Source of the DNA: Clostridia bacterium
GTDB lineage: Bacteria > Bacillota > Clostridia > Christensenellales > Borkfalkiaceae
DNA: 55,142 nucleotides
Direction of reading: 5' to 3'
NCBI GenBank assembly: GCA_017505465.1
Contig: JAFVPE010000032.1
Location: 1 to 55,142, forward strand
The notes beneath the pieces were generated by a model. The model had not been told where the DNA came from, searched no databases, and worked only from the letters and a program-made list of their open reading frames with translations. Shown piece after piece: positions 26,558 to 35,727 of the stretch (position 1 is its first letter; each line of letters opens with the position of its first letter). The position numbers and the translations under genes were made by a program.

Positions 26558-27982
26558 ATGTTTAATTGGTTTTGGGAATTTTTATACGGCTTGGTAAAAG
26601 TCGCATTCTACTGCATCGATTTCATTTTGGAAATTGCGCAGATGCTTTGCGGTATTAAGCCCGTGACCGTATCAACCGCAGACGGAAAGAGTAAGGAAAC
26701 GGATATACTCTATCATTTCCTAGCAAGCGAAGAGATAACGAATGCGTTTATCATCGTCGTTGTGGTGGGCTTTATTCTGCTGTTCTTGTTTACCGCATTT
26801 GCGATACTGCGTTCGCAGGTAAAGGACGGAGAAGGAAAAACGCCTGCGCGTATTTGCTTTAACTCGGCGAAAACGCTGTTATATTTCTTAATGGTGCCGG
26901 GGATTATGCTGCTTGCCAGCGTATTCGTTTCCACCGTTATGGGAGTGCTTTTTGAAGCCACGTCTTTGGGCGAGGGCTCTTTGGGTGCGTCGCTGTTTAC
27001 CATCATCGCAGAGGAAGCGTATACGGGCGACGGGAACGTGCAAACCATTCTCGACGGCTATCTTGACGGCACGTACGATTATTACAGTACTACGCAAGTG
27101 CAGTCGCATTTCGATTTGAGCGAGATGAACTATTTCCTTGGCTTTGTCGGGGGCGTTTCCATCTTGATTCTCTTGGCGCTTTCGATGCTTTCGTTTGTCG
27201 ATAGAATCATCAGTCTTGTGGTATTGTATATCATTGCTCCCATTTCTATGAGCACGTCTGCACTTGACGACGGCGCAAGATTCAAGCTTTGGCGAGATAC
27301 GGTCATCAATAAGTTTTTAAGCGCATTCGGCGCATTGATATGCCTAAACGTATTCGTCCTAATGTTGAGCGTTATTCGTGAAATCGAGTTCTTTGATAGC
27401 AACTTTATGAACGCTTTGGCGCGTTTATTCTTCACGCTCGGCGGTGCGTTTGCTTGCTACAAGGGAACGGCAATGATAGGCAATCTTGTCAATAGCGGCG
27501 CAGGCTCGCAAGACTTGCAGGACAGAGCGTTTGCAAACGGTATGTTCGGCAGAGTTATGGGCATGGCGGCGGTAGGCGGAAAAATGTTGCTTAAACCTTT
27601 GACGGGAGCCGCTTCCAAGGCAGGCAGGAGCATTCAAGGCAAAGCAAGTGCGGCAATACATAGAGACAGCAATGCAAAGCGTGAAGTAAAAGCGGCGATG
27701 GCACGGGATAAATATACCGAGAAGTATAAAGCGAAGAGCGGACAGGAACAAAAGATTCGCGAAACCTTACAGAAGGGCTCGCAAAGCCCCTTAGGGAAAA
27801 CGAATAATATTGCTCCGCCCAATCAATCCGCACCCACGCCGATACCCGTATCGGGATACGCACCCGACGGACCTATGGGACGTTATAGCTCGGGGAACCA
27901 CGAGAGCGCAAACCAAGCGAACCAAACGATTAAGGACGCAATGCCCGATTTGCACGACGATGACGAGGGCAAAGGGAAGTAA
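26558..27982 (+). CDS. VirB6/TrbL-like polytopic membrane protein
   Basis: 474 residues. About six hydrophobic segments occur between residues 5 and 310, including IIVVVVGFILLFLFTAFAIL and a cluster near 195-235 ending in LYIIAPISMSTSALDDG. That motif followed by FKLWRDTVINKFLSAFGAL is typical of the family annotated as Mbov_0396 ICE transmembrane proteins, which corresponds to VirB6/TrbL. After residue 340 the chain is soluble, basic, then Pro/Asn/Gln-rich, and ends acidic (DLHDDDEGKGK). VirB6 proteins form the inner-membrane pore for substrate passage. It precedes the VirB4 gene by 12 nt, as in conjugative modules. Confidence 0.87.
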   Translation: MFNWFWEFLYGLVKVAFYCIDFILEIAQMLCGIKPVTVSTADGKSKETDILYHFLASEEITNAFIIVVVVGFILLFLFTAFAILRSQVKDGEGKTPARICFNSAKTLLYFLMVPGIMLLASVFVSTVMGVLFEATSLGEGSLGASLFTIIAEEAYTGDGNVQTILDGYLDGTYDYYSTTQVQSHFDLSEMNYFLGFVGGVSILILLALSMLSFVDRIISLVVLYIIAPISMSTSALDDGARFKLWRDTVINKFLSAFGALICLNVFVLMLSVIREIEFFDSNFMNALARLFFTLGGAFACYKGTAMIGNLVNSGAGSQDLQDRAFANGMFGRVMGMAAVGGKMLLKPLTGAASKAGRSIQGKASAAIHRDSNAKREVKAAMARDKYTEKYKAKSGQEQKIRETLQKGSQSPLGKTNNIAPPNQSAPTPIPVSGYAPDGPMGRYSSGNHESANQANQTIKDAMPDLHDDDEGKGK

Positions 27983-27994
27983 AGGAGGCTAATT

Positions 27995-30637
27995 GTGAGA
28001 ATTATACCTAAAAAGACAAAGGTAAAGGTGGAATTTTACCGCAATATTAGCCTTGTCGATATCTTAATCGGCGTTGTGGGCATTATCTTGGAAATACTGT
28101 TATTCTTCACGAATTTCGGCGTTGCTACGTATGCGATGATGGCAATTGTTTTGGGTATATTTATTTGTTTATACATTCCCTTCGACGGGGAAAAAATGTA
28201 TTTGCAAATTTTCAATTGGATAAAATATCTCGTAAGCAAGAAGAAATTTGTGAAAAATTCCCCCGATCCAAAATCGGAAATTAAGGAATTGTTCCCGTTT
28301 ACGGGTATCAAGGACGGCTTCATTGAATTTGACGGTTATTACGGCGGCGTTTTGGAAATTCAACCTAAGGAATTCCGTTTGCTTTCCGATTATAAGCAGT
28401 CGGAGCTGATCGATAGAGTATTCGCGTCGATTATCCGCAGCGTTAGCGGCAAGACGACGGCGAGCCTTGTCAAAATTGATAGGCCGATGCTTTTGGACGA
28501 TTATATTAAGCAAGAAAAGGTGAAGAAAGCGGCGCTTGACAAAATGGTGGAAAGCGGCGGTATGTCGTACGAAGAAAGCGTAAACCGCAAGAACATCATT
28601 GACGACCGTGCTGCTACGTTGGAAACCTTAAATAAGAAAATCGTCGTAGAAAAATCGGCGTACTATTTCGTGGTTTACGATGAAAAGCAGTCCACCGTTT
28701 CCGAAATCCTTAACAACGCAGTTTTGAAATTTAAAGAATACGCAATGAATACCAAACGCTTGAACGACGAAGAGATTGCCGTATTCTTGAAATATAACTA
28801 TACGAACAAATTTGACGAGCGGGAAATCGGCTATTACGAGCCGGATGAATATATGAACTATATCCTTCCCGAATCGGTGGAATTTAAGATGAATAAGGCG
28901 TATATGGACGGCAGAGAATTTACGACGTTCACGCTGCGAGATTATCCTTTAACGGTGCGAAACGCTTGGGGGTATCAACTTTTCAACATTCCCGGCACGA
29001 AGGTTGTGATGAATATGCAGCCGATTGAAAAATCGAAAGCGGTACGCCGTATTGACAGAGCCTTGCAGGAGCTTCTTTCCAAGGCGAACAATGCGAGCAA
29101 GGCTTCGGACGTTATCGATCAACAAACGCATATTGATACGCTTGTAGAGCTGTTGACGATGTTGCAAAACGACAACGAAACACTCTTTGAGGTAACCATT
29201 CACGTGACGGTGTTTAACGATGATACAACGGCGAAAGAAAGTTTGAAAAAGCGTGTAAAGACTTTGCTTTCGGAGCAGGGCTTTAAGGTGAGTGAAAACT
29301 CGTCGAAGCAGCTCCGTGCGTTTATCGGCAGCAATATTTCCGCAAGCGACGGCATGAAAGAGAATTATCGTTCTATCCATTCTTCGTCCGTGGCGGCGGC
29401 ATTCCCGTTCGTACTCAATTATTTGATGGACGACAAGGGGGTATTGCTTGGCGATTCCAATGGGTTCCCCGTCGTGGTGGATTTCTTCAAGAGAGATAAC
29501 GAAAGAGTCAACTCGAATATGGTTATTATGGGGAAATCGGGAAGCGGTAAGTCGTTTGCGACCAAGACGGTACTTTCCCATTTAGCGGCGGAAAATAGCA
29601 AGATTTTCATTCTTGATCCCGAAAACGAATACGTCAATCTTGCGCGTAGCTTGGGCGGCAAAATGATAGACGTCGGGACGGCAAAGGAAGGCAGACTCAA
29701 TCCCTTCCACGTCATTACGACCTTGGAGGCGGACGAGTCGTTGGATGAAGTCGGCTCGAATTTCTCCGTACATTTGCAGTTCTTGGAAGAATTTTTCAAG
29801 CAAATTCTCGTTGGTATCAATGCGGATGCGCTCGAATATCTCAACAACATTGTTTTGCGCACTTATGCGAAGAAAAATATCACGCATACAACGGATTTTT
29901 CAAGGCTTACCCCCAAGGATTATCCCACCTTTGACGACTTGTATGCAATGATTCAAGAGTTAATGGGAACGGTGCAATCGGAATACGACCTTTCCAACCT
30001 GCGCATATTGAATAACTATATTGCGAAATTTGCGGGCTCGGGGAGAAACGCAAACCTTTGGAATGGTGAAAACAGCCTTTCGGTAGACGAAAACTTTGCG
30101 GTGTTCAATTTCCAAAGCCTTTTGGCGAATAAGAACAATACGATTGCGAATGCGCAAATGCTGCTCGTTTTGAAATGGTTGGATAATGAAATCATCAAGA
30201 ATAGAGATTTCAATCTCAAACACGGCACGGATAGAAAGATTATCATTGTCATCGACGAAGCGCACGTCTTTATTGATACGAAGTATCCCATTGCGCTCGA
30301 TTTCATGTTCCAGCTTGCAAAGCGTATTCGTAAATATAACGGTATGCAAATCGTTATTACACAAAACATTAAGGACTTTGTCGGAAGTCCTGAAATTGCA
30401 AGAAAATCCACGGCGATTATCAATGCTTGTCAATATTCTATGATCTTTGCGCTTTCGCCCAACGATATGGGGGATTTGTGCACCCTGTACGAAAAGGCAG
30501 GCGAAATCAACGAAATTGAACAGCAGGATATCATCAACAATGACCGCGGTAGCGCATTTGTAATCACGGGCCCGCTTTCCCGAACGGGTATCAACGTGGT
30601 AGCGTCCGACTATTTACAACAACTTTTCGGGGGTTAA
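27995..30637 (+). CDS. VirB4-type ATPase with PrgI-like N-terminus
   Basis: 880 residues from a GTG at 27995, which follows AAAGGAGG. Two membrane segments (about 15-60) give a PrgI/VirB3-like N-terminus fused to the ATPase. The VirB4 N-terminal domain runs to about 480, then Walker A MGKSGSGKSFATK near 512, FILDPENEYVNLA, and Walker B IIIVIDEAHVFID near 750. The family is annotated as Mbov_0397-type conjugal transfer ATPases in mycoplasma elements. VirB4 powers assembly of the channel and pilus and works with VirD4. All ATPase motifs are intact, so the machine should be functional. Confidence 0.95.
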   Translation: MRIIPKKTKVKVEFYRNISLVDILIGVVGIILEILLFFTNFGVATYAMMAIVLGIFICLYIPFDGEKMYLQIFNWIKYLVSKKKFVKNSPDPKSEIKELFPFTGIKDGFIEFDGYYGGVLEIQPKEFRLLSDYKQSELIDRVFASIIRSVSGKTTASLVKIDRPMLLDDYIKQEKVKKAALDKMVESGGMSYEESVNRKNIIDDRAATLETLNKKIVVEKSAYYFVVYDEKQSTVSEILNNAVLKFKEYAMNTKRLNDEEIAVFLKYNYTNKFDEREIGYYEPDEYMNYILPESVEFKMNKAYMDGREFTTFTLRDYPLTVRNAWGYQLFNIPGTKVVMNMQPIEKSKAVRRIDRALQELLSKANNASKASDVIDQQTHIDTLVELLTMLQNDNETLFEVTIHVTVFNDDTTAKESLKKRVKTLLSEQGFKVSENSSKQLRAFIGSNISASDGMKENYRSIHSSSVAAAFPFVLNYLMDDKGVLLGDSNGFPVVVDFFKRDNERVNSNMVIMGKSGSGKSFATKTVLSHLAAENSKIFILDPENEYVNLARSLGGKMIDVGTAKEGRLNPFHVITTLEADESLDEVGSNFSVHLQFLEEFFKQILVGINADALEYLNNIVLRTYAKKNITHTTDFSRLTPKDYPTFDDLYAMIQELMGTVQSEYDLSNLRILNNYIAKFAGSGRNANLWNGENSLSVDENFAVFNFQSLLANKNNTIANAQMLLVLKWLDNEIIKNRDFNLKHGTDRKIIIVIDEAHVFIDTKYPIALDFMFQLAKRIRKYNGMQIVITQNIKDFVGSPEIARKSTAIINACQYSMIFALSPNDMGDLCTLYEKAGEINEIEQQDIINNDRGSAFVITGPLSRTGINVVASDYLQQLFGG

Positions 30638-30658
30638 TAAAAACAAGGAGAATTTGGA

Positions 30659-31858
30659 ATGATCGACAAGAAAAATATCGATATTCTTTACGACCACGAA
30701 AAATTCAATACGGCTATAGAACAAGCGGCGGTGGCGTTTGTGGAAAGCGTAATGGGAACGCAAGCCCATACGGAAGCAGGCGCCAACACTCTTCAAATCG
30801 TAAAAGGCAACGCGCTTTCGCTTATGAGTAAATTGCCTATCGAGTATTATCAAGTTTTAGAAAGCTATCTCGATGGGAAGGCTGTGAGTAATTTTGCGGT
30901 GGTGCCGAGTGACCATCCTATGCCCGATTATGCGGAACAACAAACGGAAAAAGGCTTGATAGAGCTAATCACGGCATGCAGCGGCGGCGTTTGGAAAGTG
31001 AAAAATCCCGAAGAGGCAAAAACGTATTATAGAAACAAATTCCGCGCGGAGCTGGAAGCCTTAAACGTAGCGGAAGAATCGGTAGAGGAAAGGGAGGAAA
31101 CGATGGCGAGAAGGAATGAAGAGCAAGAAGTTCGTTTGGGATTTTGGGAAAAAATAGCGAAAAAGAGAGCGATTGCAAAATCGTATAAGCAACAAATTAA
31201 GTTGAAAACGCAAGCAATCAAGAACGCAATCAAGAAAAACGAAAAGATCAGCAAGGCGTACTTGGCGGAATACAAGCAAACGCACACCAAGGAAGAATAC
31301 AAGCGCATTTCCACGCTCATGAACAAGCAAATGAAGGAAAATAGGAAGTGGAGCAGGTTGGAGATTGCCCACGTGCAAGCGGATCTCAAATACGAACAGG
31401 TATTAGAGCAAGGTGCGTTGGACGACAAGGCTTCGCTTAGTACTCTTCGCCGTGCGGCAAACAAGCAGGCTGCTACGCAAACGAAGATGCAAAAGTTCTT
31501 GAATGATATTTACGGCATGGCAGAAACGTCGGATCGCAGAAATCAAACGGTTGGGGCGTACGATTTGTCTTACGTTTATATTAGCGGTGTGGATCATACG
31601 ACGGTGGAAGAGGAATGGACGCTTTTGAATGGCGAGCGTGCCGCGGAAGCTGTGGAAGTGGAATCTTTCGAGGGCTTGGAAGAAGCTGTGGAGAGATTTG
31701 AAGAAGAAAACCGTATGCGTGAAAGGGTTGCTTATATGGAAGAGATACAAAAGCAAGGCGTAGCGGTGGAAAGAAATGAAGGGAAATCCGTGGAAAAAAC
31801 GGTGTCTAACGATTCCGCGCCTGTCGTGGAAGAGAACGAGAAGGATTTGGAATTTTAA
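30659..31858 (+). CDS. Coiled-coil protein with acidic tail, operon gene 7
   Basis: 399 residues, family not recognised. The first ~125 residues look globular. About 134-280 form a long charged coil rich in Lys and Glu (EKIAKKRAIAKSYKQQIKLK, AQADLKYEQVLEQ type). A middle segment (GAYDLSYVYISGVDHTTVEE) is followed by an acidic, disordered C-terminus ending PVVEENEKDLEF. No signal peptide or membrane segment is present. It starts 21 nt after the VirB4 stop behind a strong AAGGAG site, so it is cotranscribed with the machine. The basic-coil plus acidic-tail layout matches the 419- and 905-residue proteins of the same regulon. It could be a substrate, a chaperone or a cytoplasmic structural part. 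Confidence 0.75.
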   Translation: MIDKKNIDILYDHEKFNTAIEQAAVAFVESVMGTQAHTEAGANTLQIVKGNALSLMSKLPIEYYQVLESYLDGKAVSNFAVVPSDHPMPDYAEQQTEKGLIELITACSGGVWKVKNPEEAKTYYRNKFRAELEALNVAEESVEEREETMARRNEEQEVRLGFWEKIAKKRAIAKSYKQQIKLKTQAIKNAIKKNEKISKAYLAEYKQTHTKEEYKRISTLMNKQMKENRKWSRLEIAHVQADLKYEQVLEQGALDDKASLSTLRRAANKQAATQTKMQKFLNDIYGMAETSDRRNQTVGAYDLSYVYISGVDHTTVEEEWTLLNGERAAEAVEVESFEGLEEAVERFEEENRMRERVAYMEEIQKQGVAVERNEGKSVEKTVSNDSAPVVEENEKDLEF

Positions 31859-31878
31859 AGCAAAAAGTAGGGGGATAT

Positions 31879-33138
31879 ATGGCTAGAACATTGCAAAACC
31901 CGCAAAAGATTATTGGAACTTCTTTGATGGGAACGTTGGAAAGATATCTTTTGAAGGATGTGGAAAAAAAGGCGGAAAAAGAAAATCTTGCTTGGAATAG
32001 CTCCGCCCTTCGAATTTACCAAGGCGACGTACAGACGATGCTTTCGGGCGTGGATACGAAATACGCCCGTGCGTTGGTGGCATTGAGTGAGGGAGCCGAC
32101 GTTACGGAGTTTGTAAATATAAAGGAAGGGGACGCGTTTTCCCGCTATTTAAAGGGGGAAACGGACCTTTTGCAGTTCTTTACAGCCTTGAAAAACAACG
32201 AAGCGGAAGTATATAGCGAGGATGCGGAAAGGGCGTATTTCCAAGTGAGCGGTTGGGCAACCTACGGCTTGAAGCCTTCGCCGAACCTTGTAGCGGAGTT
32301 TGAAAGGGAACGTATTCAAAAGTGCTTTGCTGTCAAGAAAACGGCGTACAAAGAACGTATGAGCGCCTATGACGAAGCGGCAACGGAGAAGAAAAAAGTT
32401 CTCAAAAGAAAACAAGCCGAATCTAAGGCGCTTGTAAGCCGCTATAAAAAGAGCGGTGACAAGGCGTTCAATAAACAATGCAAGGAAACGGAAAAGGAAA
32501 ACAAAAAGCTTTTGAAATTCCTTGAAAAAGAGAATAAGCTCCAACGTAAAATTGAAGATATTCGTGCGAAAAAAGATCTTGGCCTTGCTTTTAGCAAAGA
32601 CGATAAAAAGCTTGCCAAGCTTGAAAAATCCTTGCGCGAAGAAAGGGAAAAGAAGGAACAGTTCAAGACGAAAGCCCTTCAAAAGCTGCAAATAAAGGAT
32701 CGCTATGACCTACTCTTTAAGACAAGACGAGCAGAACAGCTTGCGCTTGACGATTACAGCTATTTCGTGGTACGCGGTCCGTTATCGGAAGCGATGAAAA
32801 CGGGGCAGCTCCCTGCAAATCTTATGGGTAGAAATCTTGACGAAAGAGGTATTGAAGACCACTATGAGGCGCAGCACGACGTATTTAGACGTGAAGAAGA
32901 CAAGGGGGCGGAATACGACGCAAGCCGCAGTGCGCAAACGGACTTTATTCGCATCACTCGATTTTATGAGGACGCACAAGCGGGAATGCGTGATAGAGAA
33001 GTAGCGGCAGAAAGAACGACGCTCACGGCTGTTTTGGAAGAAAACGGCGTGGAAACGGAAAGAGAAGAAGAGCCGATGAAGGCGACGGAAGAAACGCAGG
33101 AAAAGAAAAAGGAAATAGACGTTCCTTCTTTGGAATAA
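31879..33138 (+). CDS. Coiled-coil protein with acidic tail, operon gene 8
   Basis: 419 residues, family not recognised. The N-terminal ~140 residues appear folded (GTSLMGTLERYLLKDVEKKA, YFQVSGWATYGLKPSP). About 150-275 are a very basic coiled coil (EKKKVLKRKQAESKALVSRY, ENKKLLKFLEKENKLQRKIE). A domain with LALDDYSYFVVRGPLSEAMK follows and resembles AYDLSYVYISGVDHTTVEEE of the preceding gene product, so the two may be distant paralogues. The tail is Glu-rich (about 375-419). It is the last gene of the operon before the terminator at 33153. I infer the same role as its neighbour. Confidence 0.75.
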   Translation: MARTLQNPQKIIGTSLMGTLERYLLKDVEKKAEKENLAWNSSALRIYQGDVQTMLSGVDTKYARALVALSEGADVTEFVNIKEGDAFSRYLKGETDLLQFFTALKNNEAEVYSEDAERAYFQVSGWATYGLKPSPNLVAEFERERIQKCFAVKKTAYKERMSAYDEAATEKKKVLKRKQAESKALVSRYKKSGDKAFNKQCKETEKENKKLLKFLEKENKLQRKIEDIRAKKDLGLAFSKDDKKLAKLEKSLREEREKKEQFKTKALQKLQIKDRYDLLFKTRRAEQLALDDYSYFVVRGPLSEAMKTGQLPANLMGRNLDERGIEDHYEAQHDVFRREEDKGAEYDASRSAQTDFIRITRFYEDAQAGMRDREVAAERTTLTAVLEENGVETEREEEPMKATEETQEKKKEIDVPSLE

Positions 33139-33152
33139 GTATTAAAATTGGG

Positions 33153-33184
33153 AAAAGAGTTCTGCAAAAGCGGAACTCTTTTTT
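33153..33184 (+). terminator. Terminator of the secretion operon
   Basis: 10-bp stem AAAAGAGTTC (33153-33162) with 33173-33182, then T residues. It is the first strong terminator after 15780. Confidence 0.8.
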
Positions 33185-33222
33185 GTTAATCTTTTTATAA
33201 TATGGAAAGTAAAGCAAAAGAC

Positions 33223-33251
33223 TTGCTTAAAATTTTCAAGTGTGGTATAAT
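33223..33251 (+). promoter_or_regulatory. Promoter of the condensation-fold gene
   Basis: TTGCTT (33223-33228), 17 bp, TATAAT (33246-33251). Confidence 0.7.
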
Positions 33252-33307
33252 TTGTTGGTATTGTGTTGCATGGCAACTGTAGAAGTTAGGTTTTGTAGGA
33301 TAGAAAA

Positions 33308-34606
33308 ATGAAGGGAACGAAGAAGAAATACGTATTAGATTGCTCCGCAATCATTTATATGGCTCTTTTGCAAGGCAAGATGAGCAACGTTTTTCGTTTG
33401 TCGTTGACCTTAAAGGAAACGGTGGATCCTACGGCTTTACAGGAAGCGGTGAACAACCTTACGCCGAGATTTCCTACGGTTTTAGCAGGAATACAAGACG
33501 GCGCGTTTCAATATTTTGTCGTGCCTGTAAGCGAGCCGCCGCTTGTAAAAGAGGAAGAAAAGCCGCTTATCTATATGCCCCGTAAGGAAATCAAAAAGTG
33601 CGGCACGCGAATACTTTATAAGGATAATATGGTTGCGGTGGAGTTTTTCCACGCGATTACCGACGGAAGGGGCGCAACCTACTTTTTGAAGGCGCTTATT
33701 GCGGAATACGTGCGCTTAAAGTATGGCGTTGAGACCACGGAAAAAGATGAAATTATCACGCCAAAAACGGCTGTTTCCGACGCAGAAACGGAAGATAGCT
33801 TTATGAGCTATGCAGGAAAGACGAAGCAAGCGTATTTTAGCTCTTCGTCCTACCGCTTTAAGAGCAAAAAGCGTGGGGATAGCATTTCCTTTATCACGGG
33901 GACGTTCGACACGGATATCATAATAAAAACAGCGCACAAATATGGCACGACGGTAACGACCTTTCTTTCAGCTGTGATGTTGGAAGCGATTATGGATATT
34001 CAAATCCGCACGAAAAAGCCCCGTCAAAAGAGCAAGCCCGTACATTTGATGATTCCTATCGACCTTCGCAGACAATTTCCAAGCGTTACCTTGCGCAACT
34101 TTGCCTTGCAGGCGTATTTGACGCTCGATCCCGACGACGTGGAAATGCCGTTTGAAAACTTGATGAGCAGCGTCGAGGGGCAGCTTCGCCGTCAATTCGC
34201 CTTCGAGCCGTTGTCGGCAATCATCACGCAAACGGCGCACCTGCAAAAAGGGGTGCAATATTTGCCCCTATTTATCAAAAGCACGACGGTGCGTATTGTG
34301 CTCAATTTTGTGGAAGAAAACACGTCGGCGCTCTTTTTCTCGAATTTGGGGCTTTTCACCTTGCCCGATTCCATAAAAGAGTACGTTACGGGCGCGGATT
34401 TTGCGCTTACGCCGAGGAATAGTTCGCCGTATAATTGCGGCGTCGTTTCCTATGGGGACAAGCTACGCATCAATCTTACCAAATGCGGTGAAGGTGTGGG
34501 ATTAGAAAGACTTTTCTTTGAAAAATTGCATAAGTTTGGGTGTATTCCCGAATTGGAGGTGGACGGCGAAGCCGTATCCATGCCCGAATTCTTAGGTTGG
34601 CGATAG
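33308..34606 (+). CDS. Condensation-fold acyltransferase-like protein
   Basis: 432 residues. FFHAITDGRGATYFLKAL carries the HxxxDG active-site motif of the CoA-dependent acyltransferase superfamily (condensation domains, PapA, WES/DGAT, alcohol acetyltransferases), at about residue 115. The later NFVEENTSALFFSNLG matches the solvent-channel/DFGWG-equivalent half without a clear DFGWG. The opening LDCSAIIYMALLQGKMSNVF suits the free-standing alcohol O-acetyltransferase-like group. It stands alone with its own promoter and terminator, so it is no longer part of the secretion operon. The substrate, an acyl donor plus an alcohol or amine, cannot be told from the sequence. Confidence 0.8.
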   Translation: MKGTKKKYVLDCSAIIYMALLQGKMSNVFRLSLTLKETVDPTALQEAVNNLTPRFPTVLAGIQDGAFQYFVVPVSEPPLVKEEEKPLIYMPRKEIKKCGTRILYKDNMVAVEFFHAITDGRGATYFLKALIAEYVRLKYGVETTEKDEIITPKTAVSDAETEDSFMSYAGKTKQAYFSSSSYRFKSKKRGDSISFITGTFDTDIIIKTAHKYGTTVTTFLSAVMLEAIMDIQIRTKKPRQKSKPVHLMIPIDLRRQFPSVTLRNFALQAYLTLDPDDVEMPFENLMSSVEGQLRRQFAFEPLSAIITQTAHLQKGVQYLPLFIKSTTVRIVLNFVEENTSALFFSNLGLFTLPDSIKEYVTGADFALTPRNSSPYNCGVVSYGDKLRINLTKCGEGVGLERLFFEKLHKFGCIPELEVDGEAVSMPEFLGWR

Positions 34607-34668
34607 ACTTTTCGGGCGAAACGAGCCGATTGCGTCGAAAACAAAAATTGAAAAATACGGAAAATAAA

Positions 34669-34695
34669 AAACCACGCAATTTTGCGTGGTTTTGA
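34669..34695. terminator. Bidirectional terminator
   Basis: AAAACCACGCAA pairs with TTGCGTGGTTTT around a 2-3-nt loop, between convergent genes. Confidence 0.8.
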
Positions 34696-34698
34696 TTT

Positions 34699-35604
34699 TT
34701 ATGCAATCGGTTTGGGAAGGGCAATTTTAAGCGCCTTTTGTTCCGCTGAGATGACGATGTGCTCGTGCGTTCCGCCGTTTTCGCCGTCGATGCACCAATT
34801 TGTTTTTTCGGAGTGAATTTCAATTTCTTTTGCTCGGACAAAGGTAAGATCGGACGTGTAGAAATCGCGCGCTTGTAGATTGTCCCACAATTTTTTCCAT
34901 TCCTTTCTATTTTTGGGGCGGGGAATGAACAAGCATTCCAAAAGCCCGTCGTCGAGTACCACCGATTTGTCCACAAGATAGGGCATACTTGCAATTGAAC
35001 GGGAGTTGGAAATCGTCCCGAAGGCGTATTCGCCGTTGAGTACGATACCGTCCGCGTGTACGGTCATTTTACGGCAAGCCGCTTTCAGCTTGTTAGGCCC
35101 GATATTTTTAAGGAAATTTACGAAGTATGCAAGGAATTTCCAACGTTTTTTCGCCGTCTGCTTGGTGTCGTAGGGAACGTTGCTGCCGATGCCGAATGCA
35201 ACGGTGTATGCAAAGTATCGATCCCCAAATCTACCTACGTCAAGTTCCTTTACGTTGTCGGATACGGCGATTTCCGCAGCTTCGAGAACGTTTTTAGGAA
35301 TGTTGTGCGTTCGAGCAAAATCGTTTACCGTGCCGGTGGCAATATACCCTACGGTAACGGGCTTTTCAAGGTGCATAACACCGTTTACCATTTCGTTGAG
35401 CATTCCGTCGCCGCCTGCGATAACAATACGGTCAAAGGATTGCCCGTCTTCGAGAATTTTTCTCGTTCCGTCGCCTGCCGCTTGCGTGGGATAGACTTCC
35501 ACTTGATAGCCGGCTTTGGTAAATATATTCAGCACTTCGGAAAGATGCTCGTTTATTTTTCCTGATCCCGCATGGGGATTAAAAACAAAAAGTAATCGCT
35601 TCAT
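34699..35604 (-). CDS. Diacylglycerol/lipid kinase family protein
   Basis: 301 residues from the ATG at 35604; an in-frame TTG lies 18 nt upstream. The NAD-kinase-like catalytic domain shows FNPHAGSGK, IVIAGGDGMLNEMVNGV (the GGDGT-type loop), GYIATGTVNDFARTHNIP and VAFGIGSNVPYDT. The C-terminal beta domain ends with WCIDGENGGTHEHIVI. These are the landmarks of the DagK/YegS/BmrU family, which phosphorylates diacylglycerol or related lipids at the inner membrane face with ATP. In Bacillota DgkB recycles diacylglycerol left by lipoteichoic acid synthesis. The exact lipid cannot be told here. Confidence 0.9.
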   Translation of the reverse strand: MKRLLFVFNPHAGSGKINEHLSEVLNIFTKAGYQVEVYPTQAAGDGTRKILEDGQSFDRIVIAGGDGMLNEMVNGVMHLEKPVTVGYIATGTVNDFARTHNIPKNVLEAAEIAVSDNVKELDVGRFGDRYFAYTVAFGIGSNVPYDTKQTAKKRWKFLAYFVNFLKNIGPNKLKAACRKMTVHADGIVLNGEYAFGTISNSRSIASMPYLVDKSVVLDDGLLECLFIPRPKNRKEWKKLWDNLQARDFYTSDLTFVRAKEIEIHSEKTNWCIDGENGGTHEHIVISAEQKALKIALPKPIA

Positions 35605-35637
35605 AGTTAAATTCGTAACCAAACCTTTCTATGCATT

Positions 35638-35666
35638 ATCATAATATATTCTTAAACAAAAGTCAA
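35638..35666 (-). promoter_or_regulatory. Promoter of the lipid kinase gene
   Basis: On the - strand TTGACT (35661-35666), 17 bp, TATGAT (35638-35643). Confidence 0.75.
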
Positions 35667-35727
35667 GACTAATAAGCAAGAAAGGGGCATTTTTGACATA
35701 ATTTTCATATTGTCGACACATTGAAAA

